Below, piece by piece: positions 8,505 through 17,054 of a stretch of 33,638 nt of DNA (position 1 is its first letter; each line of letters opens with the position of its first letter). The notes under the pieces are model-generated. The model was not told where the DNA came from. It made no database searches and saw only the letters and a list, made by a program, of their open reading frames with translations. The DNA comes from Merismopedia glauca CCAP 1448/3 (GTDB lineage Bacteria > Cyanobacteriota > Cyanobacteriia > Cyanobacteriales > CCAP-1448). Both the position numbers and the translations under genes were made by a program. The DNA is taken from contig NZ_PVWJ01000052.1 in the NCBI RefSeq assembly GCF_003003775.1, positions 1 through 33,638 of the forward strand, written 5' to 3'.

Positions 8505-10160
8505 GTGAATGAAAACCTTTTCAATTATCTAATGACAGCAATGGGAGTTTTGGCATTTGAGCCAAACTCTCAAATTAAGCAAGATGTAATTGCCCTTGGC
8601 GAGTACCTCCAAAACCCTCACTTTCGCATCGCAGTATTTGCACCTTTTAACTATGGTAAATCAACTTTACTAAATGCATGGTTAGGCGCTCGCTTATTAC
8701 CGATGGATTTGATTCCTACTACTGGTGCTGCAATTCATGTTAAATATGGAGAGCAGATCGAAACTCATATTACTCTAAAAGATGGCACAAAGATCGTCAA
8801 AAATGGGACAAATATTCTGCAAGAATATGCCATTTTAGATAACGATAGAAGGATGCGATCAGACGTTACTGCTGTTGAAGTTTATTATCCCGATCCTTGG
8901 CTCAAAACTGGAGTAGAATTAATCGATCTACCAGGTACAGACGATCGCGAAGCACAAGATAACTTAGTACGCGATCGCTTACTCACCGCAGATTTAATTA
9001 TTCAAGTTTTAGATGCTCGTAAATTAATGACTCTTAATGAAAGGGAAAATTTGCGAGATTGGTTGTCAGATAGAGGGATTAAAACAGTTGTTTTTGCAAT
9101 TAACTTTCTCAACTTAATTCCTTCAGAAGAACAGCAAGAAGTGAATCGTCGAATGCGATTTGTAGCTGAAAGTTTTCGATCTGAATTACCAAATAACGTC
9201 AGCAATCTTTACCGAGTTGATGCTTTACCAGCATTAAGAGCTAAACTCAAAGGAGATTCAGCCGCTTTAGCAACAAATGGATTAACTACTTTTGTTAGTG
9301 CGATAGAACAAATTACCGCAATTCAGCAGTCAGAAAAAAGCCTGCGTCTTCCTCGTTTACTAGCTGTAGTCGAACCAATCAAACAAGCTTTAGCCAGCAA
9401 AATCACGACTATTACCACTGAATTAACTGAAGCTAAAGAACAGTATCAAGCAGAAATTGAAGTCAAACAAAAAGCTGAAAAAATTATCAAACAAGCCTTT
9501 CAAAGAAGCCTTTCTGAACTAGAAAGTTGGTTGTATTTGCCAAACCTATTATCAGCTTATCAATCCCAGCTAGCTACAGCTTTAGAACAAAGTAAACTAG
9601 ACGATTGGGAAAATCAACAACTGCAACCCAAACTATTAGAATACCAAAACGCGATCGCACATTGGGTAAACAAAGCTAGTGAATTTTTTGACAAGAAACC
9701 TCCAGCCGAATTATCTATCACCTTACCCAAACCTCCAGAGATTCCCCTTCCCAAATCGCCAAATACCCCCAATAAATCCAGTGATGTCGATCTAACGCCA
9801 GTTGCGATCGCAACTGGATTAGGTTGGCTGTTAGGAGGACCTGTAGGTGCTGCTATAATTGGTGGTGCTACCTATTTAATTGATAAAAACTCAGAATCAC
9901 CTGTCAAACCAATTGTAACCGATCCCGAACTGATTAAAAAAGCTGCTAGTGAAGCGGCTAAAAACTATTTAACTACCTTTAGTAATGAAGCTTTCCCACC
10001 TCTGAAAGAGTATCAACAAATAGTAGAGAAGTGGCTAGATTTTCAACCTAGTTTAGAACCTCAAAACACGAGCGAGCGATATCATAATTTACAGCTATTA
10101 ACTACTTTATCCTCTAATTTAGAGCGAGAATTAGAGATATTATCCCCAAAAATATCCTAG
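8505..10160 (+). CDS. Dynamin-like GTPase 2, shorter
   Basis: A second and clearly different dynamin-like GTPase of 551 residues. G1 is Ala-Pro-Phe-Asn-Tyr-Gly-Lys-Ser (46-53), a Thr-Thr pair near 72-73 suits G2, and G3 is Asp141-Leu-Pro-Gly144. The G4 position reads Asn-Phe-Leu-Asn (near 198-201), lacking the usual final Asp, so base specificity may be relaxed. A long helical region (about 285-385), a Pro-rich stretch near 400-425 and a hydrophobic Gly/Ala block (about 432-460) follow. The start is a GTG; the nearby ATGs at 8498 and 8509 are out of frame. Adjacent unequal dynamin-like proteins are known to cooperate in some bacteria, and a heterotypic pair is a reasonable inference here. Confidence 0.87.
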   Translation: MNENLFNYLMTAMGVLAFEPNSQIKQDVIALGEYLQNPHFRIAVFAPFNYGKSTLLNAWLGARLLPMDLIPTTGAAIHVKYGEQIETHITLKDGTKIVKNGTNILQEYAILDNDRRMRSDVTAVEVYYPDPWLKTGVELIDLPGTDDREAQDNLVRDRLLTADLIIQVLDARKLMTLNERENLRDWLSDRGIKTVVFAINFLNLIPSEEQQEVNRRMRFVAESFRSELPNNVSNLYRVDALPALRAKLKGDSAALATNGLTTFVSAIEQITAIQQSEKSLRLPRLLAVVEPIKQALASKITTITTELTEAKEQYQAEIEVKQKAEKIIKQAFQRSLSELESWLYLPNLLSAYQSQLATALEQSKLDDWENQQLQPKLLEYQNAIAHWVNKASEFFDKKPPAELSITLPKPPEIPLPKSPNTPNKSSDVDLTPVAIATGLGWLLGGPVGAAIIGGATYLIDKNSESPVKPIVTDPELIKKAASEAAKNYLTTFSNEAFPPLKEYQQIVEKWLDFQPSLEPQNTSERYHNLQLLTTLSSNLERELEILSPKIS

Positions 10161-10587
10161 TCAGCAATCTTGTTTAATTGTTACATTGAAGCAATACCAG
10201 CCAGCATTCAAGATCTTTTCACTTTTAACCACAGGAGTGGAAGATCGCAGGAAAGTCAGACGTTCTCAAACCCTCTCCGTGTCTCCTTCTCCTTTGTCAG
10301 TCTCAACTACCAAGCTATTTGCTCTCGTCAGCTGATCAGAGGGCGACAAGCGCCCTCTGATCAGCTGAGTGCGTCAGCCCTAAATGACATAAAGATACAA
10401 AAAAATTTCAGAAAAACTGCTATCTTAAATGTTTTTGAATAAGCGGTTTCTTGGTTGTTTCTCAAGTAAACTATTTTTGCTCAGTCGGGCAGTAAAATAG
10501 CCAAACAGACTGAGAGCATGATATACCGTCAATGGCAAAGTCTATCAGTCGCCCCCAACGGGCGAGGTATCTACCCAGAAAATTCTC
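10161..10587. other. 427-bp intergenic region with hairpins, no convincing gene
   Basis: A 90-codon reading frame crosses this region but has no recognisable features and runs through a perfect hairpin (10328-10368), so it is not called. A weaker inverted repeat (GCTCAGTC near 10480, GACTGAG near 10509) and a short CGCCC/GGGCG stem just before the aspC start are visible. The aspC promoter should lie here. Confidence 0.5.
10328..10368. repeat. Perfect 18-bp inverted repeat with 5-nt loop
   Basis: TCAGCTGATCAGAGGGCG (10328-10345) is exactly complementary to 10351-10368; the loop is ACAAG. The arms themselves contain the palindromes CAGCTG and TGATCA. It is too perfect to be chance, and no U-rich tail follows either arm closely. 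It may be the 3' terminator or processing hairpin of the GTPase transcript, or a small palindromic repeat element. Confidence 0.8.
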
Positions 10588-11754
10588 ATGAAGCTAGCAG
10601 CTAGAGTCCATCAAATTACTCCTTCTTTAACCTTGCAAATTTCGGCTCAAGCCAAGAGTATGAAAGCAGAAGGAATCGATGTCTGTAGTTTTACCGCCGG
10701 AGAGCCAGATTTCGATACTCCAGAACACATTAAAGCTGCGGCGATCGAAGCTTTGCAAATGGGTAAAACTAAATATGGTCCGGCGGCTGGGGAACCTTTA
10801 TTAAGGGAAGCTATAGCCAAAAAACTCCGCCAAGACAATCAACTTAGTTATGAAGCTAGTAACGTCATTGTGACTAATGGCGGGAAACATTCTCTGTTTA
10901 ACTTGATGCTAGCTTTAGTCGAACCTGGAGATGAAGTAATTATTCCGGCTCCCTATTGGTTGAGTTATCCAGAAATGGTGACTTTAGCTGGAGGTACGCC
11001 CGTTATTTTACCGACTAATGCTCAAAGTGGTTACAAAATTGCTCCTGAGCAACTCCAAGAGGCGATTACTTCCCGCACCCGTTTATTAGTCCTCAATTCC
11101 CCTTCCAATCCGACTGGGGTGGTTTATACTCCAGAAGAACTCAAAGCGATCGCTCAAGTAGTTGTAGAGCGAGATATACTCGTCGTCTCTGATGAAATCT
11201 ACGAGAAAATTCTTTACGATGGCGTTGAGCAAGTCAGTATCGGCTCTTTAGGAGCAGAGATTTTTGCCCGTACTATTATCAGTAATGGGTTTGCTAAGGC
11301 TTATTCTATGACTGGATGGCGGATTGGTTACTTAGCAGGCGCTAAAGAGCTAATTGATGTCGTCACGGCGATTCAAAGCCACAGTACATCTAATGTCTGT
11401 ACCTTTGCTCAATATGGGGCGATCGCGGCTTTAGAAGGCTCCCAAGAGTGTATCGCCAAAATGCACCAATCTTTCGCCCAGCGCCGTCTAGTCATGTTAG
11501 ATTTATTAGCGGCGATACCTGGGTTTACTGGTGCTAAACCAAATGGAGCATTCTACATATTCGTCAATATCGGGACTACAGGTTTAGGTTCTCTAGAATT
11601 TTGCCAAGCTTTACTGAAACAACAACAAGTTGCGGCAATTCCAGGTTTAGCTTTTGGCGCTGACGATCACATTCGGCTATCCTATGCTACCGATTTGCTG
11701 ACTATTGAAAAAGGTATGGCTAGGCTGAAGGAATTTGTCAGTCAGATGCTTTAG
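10588..11754 (+). CDS. aspC: Pyridoxal-phosphate aspartate aminotransferase, class I
   Basis: It interconverts aspartate/2-oxoglutarate and oxaloacetate/glutamate; members of this subgroup can also act on prephenate. The 388-residue chain shows an N-terminal Gly-Glu-Pro-Asp-Phe motif, an Asn-Ser-Pro-Ser-Asn-Pro-Thr-Gly substrate/PLP loop near residue 170, Ser-Asp-Glu-Ile-Tyr, and the PLP Schiff-base lysine Lys237 in [11 protein letters not shown]. The subgroup resembles type Ib bacterial AspATs. It stands alone between the GTPases and the convergent rimI. Exact substrate range cannot be read from sequence. Confidence 0.93.
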   Translation: MKLAARVHQITPSLTLQISAQAKSMKAEGIDVCSFTAGEPDFDTPEHIKAAAIEALQMGKTKYGPAAGEPLLREAIAKKLRQDNQLSYEASNVIVTNGGKHSLFNLMLALVEPGDEVIIPAPYWLSYPEMVTLAGGTPVILPTNAQSGYKIAPEQLQEAITSRTRLLVLNSPSNPTGVVYTPEELKAIAQVVVERDILVVSDEIYEKILYDGVEQVSIGSLGAEIFARTIISNGFAKAYSMTGWRIGYLAGAKELIDVVTAIQSHSTSNVCTFAQYGAIAALEGSQECIAKMHQSFAQRRLVMLDLLAAIPGFTGAKPNGAFYIFVNIGTTGLGSLEFCQALLKQQQVAAIPGLAFGADDHIRLSYATDLLTIEKGMARLKEFVSQML

Positions 11755-11796
11755 TGACAAGATAGAGCGATCGCAGTTTTGAAGTAGCTATGCAGC

Positions 11797-12387
11797 TTAG
11801 CAACAATGGCGATCGCTTATCTCTATTTCCCAATTCGCCAATGTTTGAGCAAATTCTGGGTATTGTAAGCCTCCGCGCCACAAAATCAAAGCATCTTCAT
11901 TATTATCCTGATAGTAGCGAGGACGTTTACCTGCTAGCTTAAAACCAAATTTTGCGTATAAGGAAATAGCATCTTGATTACCCGCACGAACCTCTAAAGT
12001 TGCTCTTTCTAATCCTTCTTCCCATGCCTTTTTTAACAAACCATACAATAACATTTGTCCCAATCCTTGACGGCGATACTTAGGATGAATTGCCAGTAAG
12101 GTGATGTGGGATTCTTCAACGATAGACCAAAAACAACCTATTCCTAGCAAATTATCCGTTATTTCTATATGTGGAATCTTGGTCGCTACAGTAGTGGGTT
12201 CAGAGAGATTATTTGCCAAACCATCTCTGTGAGCTACAGATAATAAAAGGAAATGACTGCGATCGCTAGCCAATTCTCTTTGATAGCCTTCTAAAGTCCA
12301 TAAACCACTAAAACACAATTGGTCTAATTCTAAAACAGCAGGAAGATCTGCTGCGGTTAAAGGTTTAAATTGTAAATAAGTCACCAT
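11797..12387 (-). CDS. rimI: Ribosomal protein N-terminal alanine acetyltransferase (GNAT)
   Basis: A GNAT-fold acetyltransferase of 196 residues, expected to acetylate protein N-termini such as ribosomal S18. The acetyl-CoA loop Arg-Arg-Gln-Gly-Leu-Gly is present, followed by the RimI-typical run with Glu-Val-Arg, an Asn near it, Leu-Tyr-x-Lys-x-Gly-Phe and a Tyr-Tyr pair before the C-terminus. The sequence is slightly longer than RimI of enterobacteria (about 148), due to a central insertion around residues 60-85. It is convergent with aspC and lies 30 bp downstream of the sulfotransferase gene. Confidence 0.88.
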   Translation of the reverse strand: MVTYLQFKPLTAADLPAVLELDQLCFSGLWTLEGYQRELASDRSHFLLLSVAHRDGLANNLSEPTTVATKIPHIEITDNLLGIGCFWSIVEESHITLLAIHPKYRRQGLGQMLLYGLLKKAWEEGLERATLEVRAGNQDAISLYAKFGFKLAGKRPRYYQDNNEDALILWRGGLQYPEFAQTLANWEIEISDRHCC

Positions 12388-12417
12388 TTATGAGTTGCAG
12401 GATCTCGGTTTTTGGCT

Positions 12418-13242
12418 CTAATTACTTACTTCTTTCAACCCAATTATTTCCATGTCTTGAGGAGATAGTTGCCAAACGCGAGCGAGATTATAGACGGCTT
12501 CTTTATGCATTTCTGGCATTTGTGCCCCTCTTCCAGAAATACCGACATTTAGCCTGGTTTTTTTACTAGTCATGCTAGATATAGCAGATTCAATTTTGGC
12601 AGGATTCTTGTCTATATTATAGAATTTTAAGATTTTACTTAAAGTGTCTGGCTGGTTGGCAAATAACTCTTCATAAGAGAGCCATAATGTGTCTATTTTT
12701 GGTGATGCTTCTCGCCAAGATACAAAGAAGTTAAAATACCAAGGTAAATGAATATGTATTAGGAATAGTAGCTGTTCTTCCTTAGTCATCTCGAAATATT
12801 TTTGATGAATGTAGCCGGTTGGTGATAAGTGGCTTTGTTTCTCGATATGATCTTGGAGAGACAAGATCGCATCAAAAATATTTCTGAGCAAAATAATTGG
12901 TCTGAGTTGATACGCTTGCAAAATTAAAAGGTTATTATTTGTAGCTTTTAAGTGTTGCTGTACAATAAAGTTATCTCGACAAAATTTACGCAATTTGTAT
13001 TCATGAATATCTTGCTCATTTTGACCAAAAAATTGAGATGTAGATCCTAATTGAAATCCTGTAATTTCAGCTAACAATTTAGTTAAATACGTCGATCCTG
13101 ATTTAGGGAAACAAGCAACTATTATATGGGTTGTAGTTAATAAATTAGGATTGACTTTCAAAGAAGGTTCGTAATGAAAATCTTCTAGACCTATTATTTG
13201 TTTGGTCAGATTTTTAGCTTGCTGAACAAGTTTTGTCACCAT
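12418..13242 (-). CDS. Sulfotransferase-domain protein
   Basis: A PAPS-dependent sulfotransferase fold, 274 residues. The 5'-phosphosulfate loop is Phe-Pro-Lys47-Ser-Gly-Ser-Thr51-Tyr. The 3'-phosphate motif has Arg120 and Ser128 in Leu-Arg-Asn-Ile-Phe-Asp-Ala-Ile-Leu-Ser. His97 sits where the catalytic base lies in the family. The acceptor cannot be told; candidates include polysaccharides, lipids or small metabolites. The gene lies 30 bp upstream of rimI and is divergent from lysA across 210 bp. Its base composition looks AT-richer than that of its neighbours, which together with its position suggests insertion between two housekeeping genes. Confidence 0.85.
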   Translation of the reverse strand: MVTKLVQQAKNLTKQIIGLEDFHYEPSLKVNPNLLTTTHIIVACFPKSGSTYLTKLLAEITGFQLGSTSQFFGQNEQDIHEYKLRKFCRDNFIVQQHLKATNNNLLILQAYQLRPIILLRNIFDAILSLQDHIEKQSHLSPTGYIHQKYFEMTKEEQLLFLIHIHLPWYFNFFVSWREASPKIDTLWLSYEELFANQPDTLSKILKFYNIDKNPAKIESAISSMTSKKTRLNVGISGRGAQMPEMHKEAVYNLARVWQLSPQDMEIIGLKEVSN

Positions 13243-13452
13243 ATGAATCTTAAATATCTATAATCTTGGCATTCTAACACCAGCCTAATTTTTCTGGTAG
13301 TGGAGTGTGGAAATAGCAATCATAGAATTTGCGAAAATTTGGACAGTTTACGATAAAATCAAAATCTTTATGCTCGATACGATTCAGGCAAATCACTGAG
13401 ATTTGATAGTACACTGAGGAAAAAGCATTCCATACCCAACGCTATCGACATC

Positions 13453-14877
13453 ATGGTATTGACTCATCCCGTAGGGGAAACCCTAGACACCAACTGTGCG
13501 CGCCAGTATTTACCACAACTAAACCCTCATACTTCCCCTAATCAAGAACTTTTACCCATTACAGCCACTGTCAATGAGCAAGATGATTTAGCTATCGGTG
13601 GTTGTGATGTGACCACCTTGGTAGAGCAATTTGGCTCACCTCTATATATTTTAGATGAAGATACCCTACGGACAAATTGTCGCCTGTATCGAGAAGCACT
13701 CCAGGAATACTATCCTGGTTCTTCTCAGGTATTGTATGCTTCTAAAGCGTGGAGTTGTCTGGCAGTTTGCGCGATCGCCAAGAGTGAAGGTTTAGGGATC
13801 GATGTAGTCTCTGGTGGCGAACTCTATACAGCTTTACAAGCAGGGGTAAGTCCCGACAAAATCTATTTTCATGGCAATAATAAATCTAAAGCAGAATTAG
13901 AGTTAGCAATTGCCAATGAATGCACCATAGTAGTAGACAACTGGCTAGAAATAGAAACCTTAGCCCAAATATCTGGAACTAAAACCACCAAAGTCATGTT
14001 GAGGGTAACACCAGGAATTGAGTGTCATACCCATGAATATATCCGCACGGGACATTTAGATAGTAAATTTGGCTTCGATCCCAATCAACTGGATGCGGTT
14101 TTCAGTTTTGTCAGTCAGCAACCCAACTTGAATTGTCTGGGTTTACACGCTCACATCGGTTCGCAGATTTTTGAACGTCAACCTCATCAAGACTTAGGTC
14201 CTGTGATGGTAGATTGGTTGGGTAAAGCTAGTAGCTATGGTTTAGAGATTTCCGAGTTAAATATTGGTGGTGGCTTGGGAATTTGCTACACTCAAGCCGA
14301 CGATCCCCCCAGCATCCAAGAGTGGGTTAAAGGTGCAGCTACGGCTGTAGTTAATGCTTGTCAAAGTCAAGGAATATCCCTACCCAAATTGCTTTGCGAA
14401 CCAGGGCGATCACTCATCGGTTCAGCTTGCGTCACCGCTTATACTGTCGGTAGCACCAAAGTAGTACCAGAAATCCGCACCTACATAGCAGTAGATGGGG
14501 GAATGTCTGATAATCCTCGTCCGATTACTTATCAATCTCAATATCGAGCTTTGATAGCTAATAAAATGTCTGCACCCCACAGTGAAACCGTCACCATTGC
14601 GGGCAAACACTGCGAATCAGGCGACATTTTAATCAAAGATATCCAATTACCCCAAATAGTTGCTGGAGACACCTTAGTCGTCATGGCAACAGGTGCTTAT
14701 AACTACAGCATGGCTTCTAACTACAATCGCTTGCCTAGACCAGCAGCAGTCTTAGTCAAAAATGGAGAAGCTAACTTAATCTTACAGCGAGAAACTTACA
14801 CAGATTTGCTGCGTCAAGACCTTTTACCACAAAGGCTAAATGAAGTCAGAAGTCAGAAGTCAGAAGTCAGAAGTTAA
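13453..14877 (+). CDS. lysA: Diaminopimelate decarboxylase
   Basis: It decarboxylates meso-diaminopimelate to L-lysine, the last step of lysine synthesis, using PLP. The fold-III barrel is evident: PLP lysine Lys98 in Tyr-Ala-Ser-Lys-Ala, His-Ala-His-Ile-Gly-Ser, the Gly-Gly-Gly-Leu-Gly phosphate loop, Glu-Pro-Gly-Arg and the C-terminal Cys-Glu-Ser-Gly-Asp motif, then Gly-Ala-Tyr-Asn-Tyr. The N-terminus has a roughly 40-residue extension common in cyanobacterial LysA. The last 11 residues and the stop codon derive from a GAAGTCA tandem repeat (14842-14874). It is followed by cdaA and uppS on the same strand. Confidence 0.95.
   Translation: MVLTHPVGETLDTNCARQYLPQLNPHTSPNQELLPITATVNEQDDLAIGGCDVTTLVEQFGSPLYILDEDTLRTNCRLYREALQEYYPGSSQVLYASKAWSCLAVCAIAKSEGLGIDVVSGGELYTALQAGVSPDKIYFHGNNKSKAELELAIANECTIVVDNWLEIETLAQISGTKTTKVMLRVTPGIECHTHEYIRTGHLDSKFGFDPNQLDAVFSFVSQQPNLNCLGLHAHIGSQIFERQPHQDLGPVMVDWLGKASSYGLEISELNIGGGLGICYTQADDPPSIQEWVKGAATAVVNACQSQGISLPKLLCEPGRSLIGSACVTAYTVGSTKVVPEIRTYIAVDGGMSDNPRPITYQSQYRALIANKMSAPHSETVTIAGKHCESGDILIKDIQLPQIVAGDTLVVMATGAYNYSMASNYNRLPRPAAVLVKNGEANLILQRETYTDLLRQDLLPQRLNEVRSQKSEVRS
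14842..14874. repeat. GAAGTCA 7-bp tandem repeat forming the LysA tail
   Basis: Four exact GAAGTCA units plus GAAGT, then TAA. Three heptamers equal seven codons (Glu-Val-Arg-Ser-Gln-Lys-Ser) and the unit has no stop in any forward frame, so an array falling at a gene end extends the protein until a stop beyond the array is met. Confidence 0.9.
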
Positions 14878-14990
14878 AACCAGTTGCTTCAATGGTTCCA
14901 GTCTTCTAGAGTGCCCTAATCTTGATGCGTACTGCTATATGAACTACGTTGACACCCCAATTCGGAATAGTTCAGGGCGAAAGAAAACCC

Positions 14991-15018
14991 AATCAACAAT
15001 CAACAATCAACAATCAAC
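14991..15018. repeat. AATCAAC 7-bp tandem repeat
   Basis: Four exact copies of AATCAAC between lysA and cdaA. It differs in unit sequence from the GAAGTCA array 117 bp upstream, so two unrelated heptamer families sit in one 220-bp spacer. Confidence 0.85.
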
Positions 15019-15097
15019 TAAATTAAATGTGGATAGTTAATTAAGGTTACAATCAAGCCAGTGCCAGGGTAAATTTAGCAAAGTTTGTCAACCTTTC

Positions 15098-16006
15098 ATG
15101 CGTTTGGGTCTGATGCCTAGCTGGACTCAGCCGTTCATCTTGAAGTTGGTAGATGTAGGGCTGGTTTTAGCACTAACTTATATGCTTCTCCTCATTATTG
15201 GGGAGCGGCGAACTTTATGGATGGTCAGAGGATTGATCGTCTTAATGCTAGGTGCAGTAGTAGGAAAGCAGTTAGGGCTAGAATTTCTAAGCTTTGTATT
15301 AGATAAACTAGCGATTGGCTCTGTTTTGGCAATGGCAGTCATATTTCAAGCTGATTTTCGCCGTTTCCTCGAATTATTAGGTAGAGGTAGAATTACCCAA
15401 CTCCTGAGTTCATCTACTCAGATAGTTCCAAATAGCGATAATGTAATTGATGAAATTGTCGATGCCGTCAAAGAACTATCCCAAAACCGGACTGGTGCTT
15501 TGATGATTTTGGAAACTGGGGAACCAATTGAAGAAAGCGATTTTCCGGTTCCAGGGGTGAAAATCAACGCAGAAATTTCCAAAGAGTTGTTACAAACAAT
15601 TTTTCAGACTAGCACCTTACTGCATGATGGGGCACTATTAATTAGCGGCGATCGCATTATGGCAGCAGGGATTATTTTGCCGTTGTCAGAACGTACCGCT
15701 TCTAGACAGTTAGGCACCCGTCATCGGGCCGCAATGGGGATCACAGAACGTCTCCCTAATTGTATCTGTGTGGTAGTTTCTGAAGAAACTGGCTCCATTT
15801 CTCTAGCAGAAGCCGGAAATCTCAATCGACCCCTAACTAGCAGTAAACTCAAAGAGTTATTAGAGCAAAAATTCTCGCCTGCTGTCGATCAAAAAGTTGT
15901 CAATCCTGGCTTACGGAGTCTGGTTCTACAACTCCTCAAAAAAGGGCAAGCATTATTTCGCCGCGTTTTTCGTCTATCTTCGTCAACTTCCCAAAAGAAG
16001 CTATGA
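15098..16006 (+). CDS. cdaA: Diadenylate cyclase (c-di-AMP synthase)
   Basis: It condenses two ATP to cyclic di-AMP, a second messenger linked to potassium, osmotic and cell-wall control, and in cyanobacteria to day/night physiology. Three N-terminal membrane helices (about 13-80) are followed by a DAC domain. Catalytic motifs are Asp177-Gly-Ala and Arg208-His-Arg210, with Gly-Thr before the latter. The 302-residue length includes a C-terminal tail beyond the cyclase domain. The stop overlaps the uppS start by 4 nt (ATGA), indicating translational coupling. It belongs with lysA upstream. The ATG at 15098 gives the expected helix-first N-terminus. Confidence 0.95.
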   Translation: MRLGLMPSWTQPFILKLVDVGLVLALTYMLLLIIGERRTLWMVRGLIVLMLGAVVGKQLGLEFLSFVLDKLAIGSVLAMAVIFQADFRRFLELLGRGRITQLLSSSTQIVPNSDNVIDEIVDAVKELSQNRTGALMILETGEPIEESDFPVPGVKINAEISKELLQTIFQTSTLLHDGALLISGDRIMAAGIILPLSERTASRQLGTRHRAAMGITERLPNCICVVVSEETGSISLAEAGNLNRPLTSSKLKELLEQKFSPAVDQKVVNPGLRSLVLQLLKKGQALFRRVFRLSSSTSQKKL

Positions 16007-16752
16007 CCGCCAATCAATCTACTCTCGATTACTTACCTACAGACCTAGATAGCAGCCGTTTACCCAAACACGTAGCTGTCATTATGGATGGCAACGGTAG
16101 ATGGGCTAAAAACCGAGGAATGCCTCGGATTATGGGTCATCGTCGTGGGGTAGATGTTTTAAAAGATTTGTTGCGCTGTTGCCAAGATTGGGGGATTCCA
16201 GCTTTAACTGCTTACGCCTTTTCTACAGAAAATTGGGGTCGTCCCATTGAAGAAGTAGATTTTTTGATGACCCTCTTCGAGCGGGTATTGCGGCGAGAAT
16301 TGGAAGAAATGAGGCAAAAAGATGTTCAGATTAAGTTTGTAGGCAATTTATCAGCTTTACCATCGTCTTTAAGGGCAGAAATTGACCGCTCAGTTAGCCT
16401 AACGGCGGAAAACAAAGGCATTCGCTTCACTGTTGCTACCAATTATGGAGGACGGGAAGAAATCTTGCAAGCTTGTCGGGAAATCGCCAGTCAAGTCAAA
16501 TCAGGCAAAATTCAAGTAGAAGAGATTGATGAGGCTTTATTTAGCAGCCATCTCTATACTGCCCATGTTTGCGACCCAGATTTACTAATTCGGACTAGTG
16601 GAGAGATGCGGATTAGTAACTTTTTATTGTGGCAATTGGCTTATGCTGAGTTCTACATTACTCAAACTCTGTGGCCAGATTTTAGTCGTAGTGAGTTTCA
16701 CCAAGCACTTCTAGCATACCAAAAACGCGATCGCCGCTTTGGTAAGGTTTGA
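16003..16752 (+). CDS. uppS: Isoprenyl transferase (undecaprenyl diphosphate synthase type)
   Basis: A cis-prenyltransferase that extends farnesyl-PP to the long-chain polyprenyl-PP carrier for peptidoglycan and glycan synthesis. The Met-Asp29-Gly-Asn-Gly-Arg-Trp-Ala motif with the catalytic Asp29, Gly-His-Arg-Arg-Gly, Phe-Ser-Thr-Glu-Asn-Trp, and the Arg-Thr-Ser-Gly-Glu region are intact. The 249 residues match the family. Translation starts within the cdaA stop. Coupling a c-di-AMP synthase to a cell-wall lipid-carrier enzyme and to DAP decarboxylase fits a shared envelope theme. Confidence 0.96.
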   Translation: MTANQSTLDYLPTDLDSSRLPKHVAVIMDGNGRWAKNRGMPRIMGHRRGVDVLKDLLRCCQDWGIPALTAYAFSTENWGRPIEEVDFLMTLFERVLRRELEEMRQKDVQIKFVGNLSALPSSLRAEIDRSVSLTAENKGIRFTVATNYGGREEILQACREIASQVKSGKIQVEEIDEALFSSHLYTAHVCDPDLLIRTSGEMRISNFLLWQLAYAEFYITQTLWPDFSRSEFHQALLAYQKRDRRFGKV

Positions 16753-16776
16753 ATTTATCGATCAATAACAACATTT

Positions 16777-16802
16777 GTAGAGTGTGTGTAGACATACTCT
16801 AC
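16777..16802 (+). terminator. Probable terminator after uppS
   Basis: GTAGAGTGTGT (16777-16787) pairs with ACATACTCTAC (16792-16802), 10 of 11 positions Watson-Crick, loop of 4 nt, followed by CCTATTTTTG. It sits 24 bp after the uppS stop. Its stem resembles the GTAGRGTG-type dispersed repeat near 1916, so it may be a repeat used as a terminator. Confidence 0.55.
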
Positions 16803-17054
16803 CCTATTTTTGCGTAAATTTACGGAAAATTATCCCCAGATAATTGGATGGATTAAGTATTTTATTGGATAGTTGTTTGCCTCACATATCGCTAATCTAA
16901 AAATTATTATTTACATAAAAATAATTAGGAACCAATAAATCAAGCCAATCAATCTTGGTTTTTAGTTGTTATGTAATACCTCTGATTAGGGACTTCAATT
17001 CCTAATATCTGAAATTCCGCAAAGGTGTGCTTTTTCAAGCATAAAAATACCCAT
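16803..17054. other. AT-rich upstream region of the carotenoid-oxygenase gene
   Basis: It contains short palindromes: GTAAATTTAC near 16814, an AATTAT/ATAATT pair just after it, and an AATTATT/AATAATT pair near 16902-16926. No gene is seen. The promoter of the 17055 gene is expected here, but no clear -35/-10 pair was identified. Confidence 0.4.

Noticed and set aside
10170-10442. 90-codon open frame after the second GTPase gene
   Set aside because: It runs through a perfect hairpin, has no family resemblance or ribosome site, and its composition is not gene-like.
14840-15040. 66-codon frame between lysA and cdaA
   Set aside because: It starts inside one heptamer array and ends after another, so its residues are mostly repeat-coded.
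17025-17054. GTG start adding ten residues to the carotenoid-oxygenase gene
   Set aside because: No spaced ribosome site precedes it, and the ATG at 17055 gives a normal N-terminus.
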